Assembly (NCBI GenBank): GCA_013407085.1 | Contig: JACCGJ010023744.1 | Location: forward strand, 1-64,000 | From: Atriophallophorus winterbourni | Taxonomy: Eukaryota; Platyhelminthes; Trematoda; Plagiorchiida; Microphallidae | Direction: 5' to 3' | DNA: 64,000 nt | In this document: positions 24,685 to 36,229 of the stretch, in pieces | How positions within the stretch are numbered: position 1 is the first letter of the stretch | Layout: each line of letters begins with the position of its first letter | Notes under the pieces: generated by a model | Databases searched by the model: none | Seen by the model: only the letters and a program-made list of their open reading frames with translations | Told to the model about the DNA's origin: nothing | Made by a program: the position numbers and the translations under genes

Positions 24685-25369
24685 AAAGACGACGAAATCA
24701 GATTAATTTTACCTTAAAACAGTTGTAAAATTGGAGACAATGTTAAGGTTTGACGCCATTGTGAGATAAGGTTTGTAAAACGAACCACAATATTTAATAA
24801 ACTGGATCCAGAAAAGATTCCAGGTCAAAAGGAGTACTGTTCAAACTATTAATGTTTAGTTGGTGCTCATATCTTCCTCACATCTGCGTAAAAGTGAACG
24901 AAACTGGGGACGAGACAGTTTGTATTAGTCCTCCGTGAACTTTACACCAGCATATCTCTCCTATAGTTGAAGCAAAATTCTTACAATTTAGAGCAAATGC
25001 ATCATACTCAGGTTTTATCTGTGATACAACACGTCTCGAATTCTAAGAGTGAGTGAATCATTTGTTTCACTAAACAACTTCCAGGTTAGTAATACCAGGT
25101 ATTCAGAACCCGGTATGCCGGAACCAATATTAACTTAGATAACAAAAATGCATAAATGTATTATTTTATCATATTTGGGTACTTGATACATTGCATAAAT
25201 TCTTTCCGTGAGTTTATGAATTCAACATATCTAAAAACTGAATTTTAATTACCATTGGATGAGATTAGGTGAGACTTGATTGCTTGAATATTTTAAAGAT
25301 AAATTCAAATAATTAATTTGGAAGGTGATTATTAATGACAATTTTGGTCGTGAAAAATGATTTACATCA

Positions 25370-25580
25370 ATTGTCGTTGTATTTTAGAAGAAAGAAAGTT
25401 TGAGGACGGATTGGATAAACTGTAAGTCGTAGTGGCATATCTATTGTTATAAGCGTGGGGAGAAGAGCCACAACGAAACATTGCTAATTTGTCTTTATTC
25501 TCCGGATTATTTTCGTCATACTGCATCGCACTGGCTATTTTTGTAGGTGATATGTTAAATTCCATACGTATGCTATTAAA
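25370..25580 (-). other. Candidate orphan coding exon
   Basis: A 67-codon open frame has a composition more protein-like than its surroundings (KIASAMQYDENNPENKDK, many Ser/Asn/Tyr). It ends near a possible GTAAAT donor and follows a possible TTTAATAG acceptor. No domain is recognised. Could be an exon of an unrecognised minus-strand gene or chance. Confidence 0.2.
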
Positions 25581-26043
25581 TGACCATACAGAATCGTTAA
25601 TACGACTGTATACATGGATGATGAAAGCTCAAGGAACATTTGGATCAAGGTGGTATTTACAATAATTCAATAATACTTCGATTGTGTATAACGGTATATT
25701 AATTATATCCAGATGCCATTTCTAACTCATTGTATTCCTGACTATGACAATATTTCGTTGACTTTGTTTGATTTCAAAATTAAGTATGTACTACACCGAT
25801 TTACAAGTAACTTGCTATTTTCTTAAGGTATCGTTTGGGGGTATTTCCGAAAATCAAGTTATTAGACTTAGGCACCAACTGACCTCTAACCGCGAGACCA
25901 CAGCCTGAAGGATATCCCGTTTCCATTTTTTAGTTTCGAATACTTTCAAGTTCTTTTCCACATTCCATAGTCCACCCCAGAAACTTGATCAAACCTGCGA
26001 CTAAAATGTTCAATCAACAGGGGTGGAATTCCTTTGTAAACTT

Positions 26044-26244
26044 ACCCGAAAGTGTTCGTGGCACAAGTGCACATATTTCGTTACGACCGCCTGAACCACT
26101 TGACCAGATCAGTTTCGGAACTCGTTGTGTGTGAGCGCGCACGGCGCTGTTTCGTTCGTGAATGTGCGTGTGTATGTTAAAAATGAAGGATTTGCTTCCC
26201 AATCGGTCCCTTTGCTTGCTTAGAGTTGTTGTATGAATCCGCAT
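26044..26244 (-). other. Candidate 5' exon with strong splice donor
   Basis: A comparatively GC-rich stretch with an open frame on the minus strand is terminated by CTTTCGG|GTAAGT (donor at about 26043), a consensus 5' splice site. It lies upstream of the candidate exon at 25370-25580 on the same strand. No homology recognised. Confidence 0.2.
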
Positions 26245-26929
26245 GTTGGATACATACCTACAGCCAATGCCTGTTGGGATACGAATTGGTTTCTAGTCAG
26301 TAAATTTACCCCAAACGATAGGCGAACACAAATATTGTAAGAAATAAATATCAACATGGGGGATGCTTGCAGATAAACCGGAGATTATTTATGAGAACCG
26401 TAAAAGAAACACGGGAAATAAGAAGAATTATAAGGTGAGCATCACATAATGGGTGTGTTTCCAATTATGATAAGTTTAATGTAACCAGAGAATAAATTGT
26501 TTCATGCAAATAATAAATTTCAATACCCTATATAATGCTATCTTTTATAAGTTGACAAAATCTGTGATGTGTTTGCAAAAACTCTGCCATTTAAAGTTAT
26601 ATACCTGGATTTACCTAGATTTCATCTTGCTTCAAACCAAGTGATGCTCATTCTTAGGAAGTTTCACAATTTTGGTTGGCTAATTCACTTCCAGACGTAT
26701 CCTATCAACCAGAACACAATTTTTTTCTAACTGATTACAGTGCATATCACCTTGGAAATAACAAGGTCGGTTTGGTGAACTTCCAGATTCAACATCCAAC
26801 GATCATCGAGCACTTCATGGTCACAAAAAGAACATAGCTTCACAGTTATCATATCATAGTAAATATTTGTTTATGCAGAAGAAATAACTCATAGTCTTTT
26901 AATGGCACGTATAGTGTAGTAGAATTCTA

Positions 26930-27900
26930 ACCGTGAGTTAATTCATAGGTGCAGTCAATTCGTTATGCAACTAATACCTGAACAAATGTCGACTCAATGT
27001 CTCGATGCTGGGATATGAGATAATATTTTCGGGTAGTGCATTCCAAAGGAAACAGAAGCGTACTAATTAAAAATATCGGCTTTAGTTTCTAATGTTACTG
27101 AATGGCTGCTTGTATATATTTGAATAAATGTTTTACTGGATATTGTGGAGTATGTACTATTTTGTATACATGTATCACATCGCTCCGGAAGCGTCTTTGA
27201 ATGTCGTCGGGGAGGCTCAGCTTTGCATTTGTGCCTCGTTGCTGGAAACCATATACGAATTTATTATGATGGTAAATTCTATCAAGCAGTAATAAATCTT
27301 ATTTGAGCCAGGAAAGCCAAGCTTGCAGTGCATGCCACATGGTTTTAATTATGTAGGTTTTCATGATTGTGGGCAAAGTTTTAGGCGAGAAGGTTATAAA
27401 AATATTCGTAGCAACATACCCAGAAGCTCGGCAACACGCTTGTGGATGGCCTCATGATGCACGCTGTTACTTAAGCTGCAGCATACCCACACCGTAAGAT
27501 TCTTTTCCCACTCGGTCCAGCTCAAAATTTTCTGCGTGTATTTAAATGGTTTACTAATTTTCAGCATCTTGCATTTCTGAAAAGTGAATTGCAGCTTATT
27601 TCTCATAAACCATTCACGGCTAGCATCCAAATCACTTTGCAAGTGTAAACCGTCTAACAACGTGGGCAAAGAGAACCACATTGCATCGTTTATTTAAACA
27701 AGAAAAATTACTGGCCCGACCACGGAAACTTGCTGGCTTCGATGACTCATGAATGTACCCCGTCGATTCGCAAAATTTCATTGGGCTCATTGAGATAATT
27801 TAGTGCTTTCCACTGATGCCCATATGCTGCAGCTTTTGCAGTAGTCGAAAGTGATAAAGTCCATCAAAAGCTTTAGATATACCCTGTGGAGTATATCTTA
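26930..27900 (-). mobile_element. CR1-like retrotransposon 3' half, decayed
   Basis: Upstream minus frames (27900-27690) contain GISKAFDGLYHFRLLQKLQ of the RT palm and frame-shifted pieces beyond it. The frame at 27681-27394 covers the thumb and C-terminal region: LDASREWFMRNKLQFTFQKCK, KISKPFKYT, VHHEAIHKRVAELLGMLLRI. Continuing to 27000 there is IHVYKIVH, then a 3' end at 26934-26964 (AGTTAATTCATAGGTGCAG). The FADD box is not readable. The same 3' sequence occurs at 33331. Confidence 0.75.
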
Positions 27901-27904
27901 AAAT

Positions 27905-29365
27905 TTTATAGGCTTTTCAAGTGCATACTCAGTAAAACAGAAAATTTACATAGAATCACCATGCTGTAATAGTTTACATTTGACTAATAATTTGAAGGAT
28001 GCACGAACCAAATACATAACCATTTATCCAGCATAATTAATGTGTCAGTTACTTTAGCAGCGAGTGATAATCATACAAAAAATATAAAGTCCAGTGGAAC
28101 GTCCGAAAGATTTGTAGCGTATATAGTGTATTAAAGAACACAAAATGCTGAACGTTTAATCTAGTTATGCTTGGTTATTGCATAAATTGTTCCATGTTTA
28201 CATATTACGACTAATCAAGCATGAAACGTAAGCTCCATGTACCAAGTCCAGAGCATTGTGACATTAAAAAGCGTGTACAAACCTAATAATTTACTACTGT
28301 GCTAATACCGCTCAAATTTAAATCTATATTCTGAGTTGACTGATAGGTGATTCTCCGTAATCTGCTCTAAGTTACTCTACTGATTCAAAACAGCAAAGCT
28401 AGACCACAGAAAACTTTATGATCTCCAGGTACGAGGTTTAGATTACTGGGATGATGTCGCCATGTCCGCTGAAGATTAAAAAATGATGAAATCTTTTGAT
28501 GACTTGATCAGGCGATTTGCATCAAGAAATGGGAAACTAGCGCCTCAACGCTCAATTATTGCCTCTTGGACTATGACGCCTATGTAATATGCAACTTTGT
28601 CGATTAACTCACATGTTTAAATGCCTTAGTTTTTGTGTATAGCCTATTTTTCGAGTAGTGACGGTGAAGCTTAATTGCCTTTGAACTTTACGCGAAATAA
28701 TCTTGAAACGAATATCGGCGTTTAACGAGAAGTTTCCTCTGGTGAATTAAACTGATGTAGTTATAAATTCCTATGCCACAATGAACAAGATCAGCACTCA
28801 TTGAACCAGTTTGTTTTATTCAAGCTCCCACAAGCATTTATGCTCTAAAACCATTTTCCCATTGTCTACCGTCTTCATGCGGAGACAGTAAGACTAGGAT
28901 AATGTGTCGTGAAACATTAGAAAAGCGTGTTATACATTTTAAAAGACATGGTGTACTGCTGCAGAATCACGGTATGTTCGGCGTAGGCTACAAGACTATC
29001 TAAATCATTTTTGGCATAAAGTGGATGAAGCAATTTTCAAACTATCAAGTATCCAGAGGGTTTAGTTCATTGCCTTCACCCGCTGAGCACTTCACAACAG
29101 CAATTATATTGATTTAGCCAAGTGCTTGATTGTAATAAGCTCAAAAACTTTTAATCTTGTCCCAAATTAGGGAACTCATTTAAAGATTCACGCAGCTTAA
29201 TTTTACTTACTATCCACGATGTTCGTTGGTTCGAACGATCTTGACTCTCACCAAATAGTGTGGGCTGATTCAACAAGAACAACAACGAAACTAATCAAAC
29301 CACCTAATGACAAACAGTAAAAATAAATGGAGTAAACTGTAACATATGATTAACAAAGTTATACT
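27905..29365. other. Unassigned intergenic sequence
   Basis: AT-rich with no long open frame and no repeat I recognise. Confidence 0.45.
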
Positions 29366-29369
29366 TGTA

Positions 29370-29580
29370 TGCCACTGTTATATAGGGTTCGTTCAACGAA
29401 CCACGATGTTCAGACACGGAATCACAAAGTGATTCTTGGTCAAAGCACTCAAGGCGCTTATGGATGACCACTGTTTCAAGGCTCAATGAACCTGATCTTA
29501 CTGACACCTCCACCTGACGACGGCAAACAGCCAGAAACCGGTAATGGAGTGTAAGGGATGGGGATGTGAGCAACACATTA
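29370..29580 (+). repeat. Retrozyme-like hammerhead repeat, subfamily A, long copy
   Basis: The body shares GAATCACA-GTGATTCT, CCACTGTTTCAAGGC and CTTACTG with the copy at 60000-60240. It ends in a hammerhead motif at 29508-29549, then GTGTAAGGGATGGGGATGTG and AGCAACACAT, the defined 3' end shared with 12481 and 60239. Non-coding. Confidence 0.7.
29508..29549 (+). ncRNA. Hammerhead ribozyme, subfamily A
   Basis: Stem I CTCCA (29508-29512) pairs with TGGAG (29545-29549). Core CTGACGA (29514-29520) has one U-to-C change from CTGATGA. Stem II GGC-AAACA-GCC, then GAAA (29534-29537), ACCGGT and a GTA cleavage triplet (29541-29543). The core change probably impairs cleavage. Confidence 0.7.
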
Positions 29581-29584
29581 CTTT

Positions 29585-32465
29585 GGTAACATATGATTAT
29601 TTTTCATTCTTTGAAGTCTTGGTTATCATTTACGTTATATTCGGCAAAATAATCCATACATCAAGTGCTTTCATTTTTGAAAACTCGTAAGTTGATACTG
29701 CGAAGCTTTTCAGGATATTTTTTCATTAAAATACATGCAATCTTACTGAAAACTGATCACCTCAAATGCCACAGATTCACAACTTGCACATTTCGGCATA
29801 TGAAAGTTAGATTTGAGTTTCAAAATTCCATAATGATTCTACTTTAAGATGTATTGTCTATTTTCTTACTCTGGAAGGTTTACCGATCTCCAATATGTCC
29901 TGAACTTTTCCATTGACACAAAGTCAATCGAAATGATTTTCCAATGTTAATATATTACTAAGTATTAACATGTGAACCACTTTCATCGATCGTCAAACCA
30001 ATCTACAGAATTTTAAAGGCGGAATTATTCAGCGTACGATTAAAAACGTCATATACATTAAGCTTACTGCTTGCTTATGCTAGATACGCTTTCTATTCAG
30101 TGTTCTATAACAATTTTAATATTCATTCTCTCATTAAATCAAGGTCAACTTTGAAGCTGTTTATTTAGGTAAGAAGCACGTGTTAGCAGATCTCATAGCC
30201 ACAGGTTAACCATTCCACACTTTAGATCAAATTGTCGAAAGTTCTTATTTGCTGCTCGAGTTTGTTTTACCTTAAAATCTCTGCAAACCATTTATACACC
30301 AAGCCTAAACATTTTCAAGACGGAACTTGACAAGTGTATGTTAACCTCGCAAGTACACAAGGTGACTTGCCATACTAACAAAAAATTTTTGTTCTTTGTC
30401 TACATACCCCATATTTCAACCTATGGCTCCTGTAAAGTATTTGCTGTTTAAAAAATTAAAACTTTTAATTACCTTTAGTTACGGATAGATCAGTTTTCAA
30501 TAGTGTTTCTCAGTAATGTGAATCAGACAGAAATCCATACAAGCTTGGCGCTCGGAACTAATGCGAACGAAAATAGTTCATATTCACCTAATATCTAACA
30601 GTTTATTAGATTTTTCTTTTAACCTTAACCCCAATCGCTTTGTACTTTTACACATGTGGGCCACAGTGTAAACTGACCTTGACCGTGTTCACTTGTACTA
30701 GATTGATGTGCATTAGGCCAACCGATTACTGGTCCTGGTGATACATACGCAACGTGATACCCTTTAGGCTTACTACAGGCTGTTTTTCCGTAAGGTAGAA
30801 ACAGAGGTAATGGGTTGATTTCTACCTAATCCTGTTGCCTGTCCTGAAAATCACCCTTAATCTTATGAAGTCATACCTTACCAAAAACTGTTTGAACCGA
30901 TTGCACAGAAATTCTTTTCCATTATGATTACGCGATAGGTCCCAAACACATTCCAATCAATTACCTTGAATCGAAGCCAGGGTTAACATCGGATCTATTT
31001 GATTACATTTGCCCTTCTTGAAACTGCTTACTCGAACGTTTCCTCACGCATGATACTATGTCCGAGACAGATTCCATTTTACGTGCAATGTGAGGTGCCA
31101 AACACTTTCCCGTTTTTTAATAGGTCACCTTTCATAATATTTTTTCATGCCGAATACTTACTAATAGTTGGATTAATGATCTTTCAGCGATTCTTCCATA
31201 AATTTGGTACGTGCATAAACGGGAAATCTGGTAGTTAGTTTATAAGATCAGACGTGAACAAGCAGATGACAGAAGAACAACGTTCAAATAAAATTATCAG
31301 TTTAGTCCAAATTGATTTTTCAGAAATCCGCTTATGTCTAATTCCTAACCGTACTTCATGTCATATTGCTACTATGAAGCATAGGAACATATGGGCGAAA
31401 TGTTAACTTATATAATACACCATTTTCAGGTTGCGAGAGTGGTCTTACCTCTCAGTAGTTGAGAGTTCTCATTAACCGATGCTGCAGTTTGCAAGAATTA
31501 TCACCCAACGGATCTAACATGATATGCTTGGTTTGAAATCTGAAGCGGAATTCACTTCCTTACAACGGCGATATTACTATTGTTAAAATCCTAGGCTACG
31601 CTTCGGGGAAAGCAGCATGAACACGTTTGAAAGTTTTCTCACATACAATGAGTTACATTTCGCTATAAACTAAGCTGTTTATTTTCTGTTGAAGATGCAT
31701 ATTTATCCAGTTAATTAAACCAACCTGTCCACAACGAAACAAAGCTACAGCACAGTCTATCGAAAATTTCATCCATCTGGATTGTATTAATGTAAACCAC
31801 AACCAACCAACAATGTTTGGCATAAAACTGAGAACATGTGCAATACAGATAATGAAATTGATCCGCATTGGTGATTAGATACGTGGAAATAATTAGATAA
31901 TTTTTTTCCTTTGCGCAGACTGTTGCCATAACCTGAGGGAACATTTGGCGGCCTGTCACAAACGAACAAAGTAAACTGAAGCGCCAGATAGGCGGATTTA
32001 AATGTGTCCTGTGGGAATCGAATAAAATATGAACTATGTAACTGAAAAAGCAAGAAGTCGTTTTATTTTCTTTTAATCCCTATAAGTAAATTGATAGTGC
32101 ACTCAGAGTGAGACACAATTGTGATTTATTTGTTTGAATCAATCGCATTTAGAATGCAATAGATTTGATGTTCACTGCCTTAACCACGTAAAAGTGGAGA
32201 CCCATTGCGAATACAAATTTGTCAGTTCGGGTTTGTTTAGCTCCACGCTCACCAATAAGAAAGAGGTGAATTATTACCGGAGTTTGTGAACGAAAATTTC
32301 TTGCCGCTCTCGTTAAAACTAGGAAGAAATTAAGGTATTGACCGTTACGGATTGACGATCAAACTGAATATCCAAAAACCATATTTACATGCATTTCCAT
32401 CACACTCCCACCCCACATTCATCAGTTAAGGACAGCATGATTAGGATGAACATGCGTTGAAACAG
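29585..32465. other. Unassigned intergenic sequence
   Basis: Three overlapping minus-strand frames (31653-32053) and a few short plus frames have no recognisable product. No RNA gene seen. Confidence 0.4.
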
Positions 32466-32469
32466 TGGC

Positions 32470-32665
32470 GAAATTAATAATTTTTTATGTCTGTGACTAA
32501 TCATCATTACCACGTCCTTTGAAATATTCACAAATTTGATTGCAACGGTACATAATGGAAGCACTGACTCTAGTTTCGCTCTTGTTGGAGCTCATCAGCA
32601 GTGCATATCCTTGGCATCGAGTGGAACTCGAACCCCCGTTTGACCGATCGCAATTATGCTTTCAT
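32470..32665 (-). repeat. tRNA-derived SINE with hammerhead ribozyme, minus strand
   Basis: Same family as 9023-9290. The minus strand has AATTGCGATCGGTCAAACG, B box GGGTTCGAGTTCC (32636-32624), the hammerhead at 32604-32561 and the tail TCAAATTTGTGAATATTTC. Compared with the plus copy, about 49 nt including the A box are deleted, so it is probably not transcribed from its own promoter. Confidence 0.75.
32561..32604 (-). ncRNA. Hammerhead ribozyme in SINE
   Basis: Minus strand: CTGATGA (32598-32592), stem II GCTC-CAACAA-GAGC (32591-32578), GAAA (32577-32574), ACT-AG-AGT stem III and GTC triplet (32568-32566). GCACT pairs with AGTGC (32565-32561) to form stem I, with one base lost at the junction relative to the 9.1-kb copy. 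The core is intact. Confidence 0.8.
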
Positions 32666-32699
32666 GAATCTTTCTCCAGACTGGCACATTTGAGTAGCC

Positions 32700-32880
32700 T
32701 TGTCTGAAAGACAAGTCACGAAGGAGTCAGCAATATCTGTTGTGGTCACCCAAACGATCTCATCTTCATGTCAGGACTTCCCATTGGATCCAGTGTTCAA
32801 ATTTGTGAATATTTCAAAAGGAATTATTGCTGATGATTAGTCACAAACATAAATCACGTATTCCCCAACACATGAATACT
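32700..32880 (+). repeat. SINE tail fragment in inverted orientation
   Basis: TTCAAATTTGTGAATATTTC and GATTAGTCACAAACATAAA (32795-32865) repeat, on the plus strand, the tail of the SINE just to the left on the minus strand. The ribozyme core is not recognisable. The two copies sit head to head. Confidence 0.6.
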
Positions 32881-33330
32881 TTCATTAAAAGTGAATCGAT
32901 TTTCCTTTAATGTGAAGGTCAGAACTGCATTAATTCATTCAAATAACCTCTTGTCCTTTTATGCGCTGTATAATGAAACAGCTTGATGGACGGAATCGTT
33001 CCACTAGATGTCTCAACATAGAAAATGTTTGCATAATTGATTCCCCTATGTTGTTGCGCTTACAGTATTAGTTTCGTATGTCTTGTAATTTTTATAAATA
33101 ATACTCAAATTTATGATGATATAATGTTTTATTTACTGGCCTCTGCTCCATGTATCCGCTCGGGAATTAATTAATGCGGCGTTTCGTTTAACAACAATTG
33201 AAATTCACGAATCTAGTTTCAGGAGTTCATAGTGAGAAAATAATATTTAGCTACACAATCACCACTGGATATTACATATTCGTTAAGGCAAACGAACTAA
33301 TGTCACTTGTAGCCGACAAATGCTTATTAT

Positions 33331-33560
33331 GAGTTAATTCGTAGGTGCAGTCATATCATTTCGAAACAAAATAAATTCATAATGAAGGGTAAAATTAGGA
33401 GTGGTAACAACAGCTTCGGGGAGAGTCTTTGAAAGAAAATGGGCTCAAATGTGCCGACGGTAGTCAAGGTTTCGGCGGGGAATTCATAAACGAGCTGAGT
33501 GCCTACGTATGCTACTGTAGTAGTGTTATTGGATTAATGCCTCGCGTGGAAGCATGTGCT
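33331..33560 (-). mobile_element. CR1-like C-terminal and 3' end fragment
   Basis: The segment GAGTTAATTCGTAGGTGCAG (33330-33349) matches the 3' end of the element at 26934. The minus frame above it reads SKTLPEAVVTTPNF, the conserved LPE-V-P motif near the C-terminus of CR1-like RTs. Confidence 0.55.
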
Positions 33561-33899
33561 ATACTATAATTAAGTATGCTATCACTCTGAACACTTCTAC
33601 CAAACGGGATGGGAAAGTTCAACAGTTGCACATGATTCTCGTATTATAGTTTCTAAAGTCCTACGAAACCTCTGCTTACCCATTGCTATAAGCTTTCGAA
33701 AAAGATTGTTCTGAATCAGTATGCGAAAAGTTTCCGGAAAATATGTTACAAAAATCACGCAAAACACCCCTGCACGCTTTTAACCGATCTCACAATGCAA
33801 GCTGTTCTTCAGTCTACCCCATATATAGACTTTATTATCCGTTTCTGAATTTATCCGTCTCTCTTATTCGCATTAAAAATTTGTGTTTAAACTAATTTG

Positions 33900-33955
33900 A
33901 TTAGCTGAAAATTCGTTTTAACGAATAAAGTTTTCTTCTTCTTCTTCTTTCTAAA
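33900..33955 (+). repeat. LINE 3' terminus with (TTC)n tail
   Basis: AATAAAG followed by TTTTC and about five TTC/CTT units resembles the end at 14618 on the minus strand. Upstream sequence has no readable RT motif. Confidence 0.4.
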
Positions 33956-34975
33956 TATGCTTGTCGGAACTGATATGTGTAATGAAATGGTTGAACAATT
34001 TACAGCATTTGCCTTTGCGAAACTTAAATGATAAATGTTTCCTAACCAACTTTTCATTGAGTAAGTCGCGTCTGATCACACGTATTCAGTAAGGCGAGTG
34101 ATACTCAGTCTTCCCTTGTTAAATTGTTTACGTTTAGCCTTCGCAAACGCTGTTTCATGATCGATGTACTTACGTCGACCTCTCTGAAGCTCTTCTTCTT
34201 CTTCAGTGAACGTGAACATTTTGATGGGGTGTAAGTACCATTTGAGCAAAGAACCTGCGCATAAAATGCTACCAAGACATCAACGGCATCCTTGGCAGTA
34301 TCTATCAGTCGATCTATTGACCGGTTAGAAAAAATACTGGTTTAAATTCAATTGCGTTAATCACTTTTACTGTTTTTGCATTTTTTCACACCACCGAATG
34401 ACGGATTAGGTAAGATTGATTTCGTGCGTTGCTCATGCCCAAATGTGCAAACCTATTCATTTACTACTGTGGTTTTTAATTTGAGTAAACTATTCTAACT
34501 TTTCATTTGCTCATATTAGTTTCAGTTTCTTTTAATTTTGAGATGTGTTGCCAATATGCCACAGCGAGAATCTGAATTGGTATGATCACAATCGCTGTTT
34601 TTGTGTCTCTAGTGTGCTTCACAAAAACTAAAGAAATATCATAAGATGTACTTTTGTCGCTGCACAAATATTTGAAGAAAAGCGCCATGTTTATTACTTG
34701 AACCCAGAGGTGTATGATACTGCCCGAATTCCAATGCTGCTAAAACTAAAATCGAATTTATAAGTAATGGTTGTTCTGTGCCTGTGGGGTGTGAAAGGAT
34801 TTATAATTGTTGTATAGGAAAGTAAGTACTTCAGCTCAAGTGATTCTAGTGAGTGATTTCGTCTGTTGAAACATTTATTCATGCTGTATCATTGTGAGAA
34901 TCACAAAACATACAATAGAAACCGTAGTTTTAAAATCAATTCATTTTTAAGAAATATTGGTTTATTAAGACGAGC
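33956..34975. other. Unassigned sequence
   Basis: Holds a short CTT run near 34192-34205 and two short minus frames (34503-34882), none recognised. Confidence 0.4.
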
Positions 34976-34979
34976 ACGA

Positions 34980-35390
34980 TTACGAAATAGAAGGATATTT
35001 TATAACAAAGTTCGAAAGATCTACTCTATGGTGACCTGAAATCAGGAAGTTGACAATTGAGCAGACCGCACTTGCTGTACAAAGACGTTTGCACACGAGA
35101 TATGAAAGTTCTAGACATTGTCCATACGATTTCGAGAAGACTTGCTCTTGACCGCTCACTTTGAAGGCACTATGTAAAGCGTTGTTTGCAAGCTTGGGAA
35201 GAGCAGCTACTGCTCTTGGCTGCTAGTTCATAACGTAGCTCCAAGTATTGTCTATCGCTGTCAGTGCTACGGAAGAAATTGTTCCTCAGGAATTGGACTG
35301 TTCGGTCATTCTATAAGCTGTGGAGCATGAAACAATAATACGCTTTGGAAGTACATGCATGGACAGCATCGATCGAAGGAGGCTAACAAA
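34980..35390 (+). mobile_element. 3' end of a GVKQGC-type LINE, decayed
   Basis: Frames give pieces equivalent to LRYKDVCKRDMKVLDI around 35060-35110, the basic C-terminal tail seen also at 6950-7020. The final GACAGCATCGATCGAAGGAGG (35362-35382) matches GTCGACATCGATCGAACGAGG at 7294-7314. A fragment only. Confidence 0.6.
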
Positions 35391-35399
35391 CAAACAAAA

Positions 35400-36229
35400 T
35401 TGAATGCAATGCACTAGCAAAGATACTTATGAATAATGATATAGCGTGTTACAACTCATGCTGCTAAACTCAGATATGAGAACTGAATCTCAGAATACTG
35501 ATGACGCAATAGCTCGATCTATTTCAGGCAGTTACCAACTATTGCATATAACTTGATCTAAATTATCTTGCTTATTTTGGGATTGTTTTACTAACAAATT
35601 GTTGGATTATAAACTATTAGTGATCAAAAGTTTATTTCACGTTTCAGGTTTTAATTCACTAAGTTTTGTTCAAATCTGCTTAGGTGAACCGACGCAAATC
35701 TGTCCAAATGGTCGAAACATATTCAGCTATTTACGAATTCAAATGCTCTAAAATTTAACCACATTGATTCAATTAAATTAACTATTTAACGCAGAGAGAA
35801 AACGGTGTGTTGTAAATGTATAGCCTTAAAATATGCATTAGAAGTTTAAAAATGAAAATCAAACTCAATTTTGTAAGAAAAAGACAGAGTCAATCCCAGC
35901 TCACACGGCAATGGTATATTTCAACTAAGTACGTTATTTGATCACTTAACCTCGTACACTGATTTCGTGAGTTACTCTGACGATAATTGATGTTCAGATT
36001 ATTATTACCTTTAATCACATGATCCAAGCTCAAAAAACCACATCTAGGACAACAGTGGTGTGTTGGATAGAAATTTAAAACCTCGCTTTTAAATGATCAT
36101 TATAAAGTTCATTTTAAATCGAGTACAACTAGATTTTGTGACGAGGAATGCCATACGCATATTTAGGTACGCATAATGGCCTATAAAAAGTTGGTTCATC
36201 ATATATTTCTTCTTATTTTTGTTCAACAG
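35400..36229. other. Upstream region of the zinc-finger gene
   Basis: No recognised repeat or promoter. The last 35 nt form a strong polypyrimidine tract and acceptor (TTCTTATTTTTGTTCAACAG), so a 5' untranslated exon or a trans-spliced leader probably supplies the mRNA start. Confidence 0.5.

Noticed and set aside
31653..32053. Three overlapping minus-strand frames
   Set aside because: Three frames open over the same stretch, with no splice signals or known motif; most likely chance.
32620..32640. Free-standing tRNA gene (GGTTCGAGTTCC on the minus strand)
   Set aside because: No A box or cloverleaf; the B box belongs to the SINE head.
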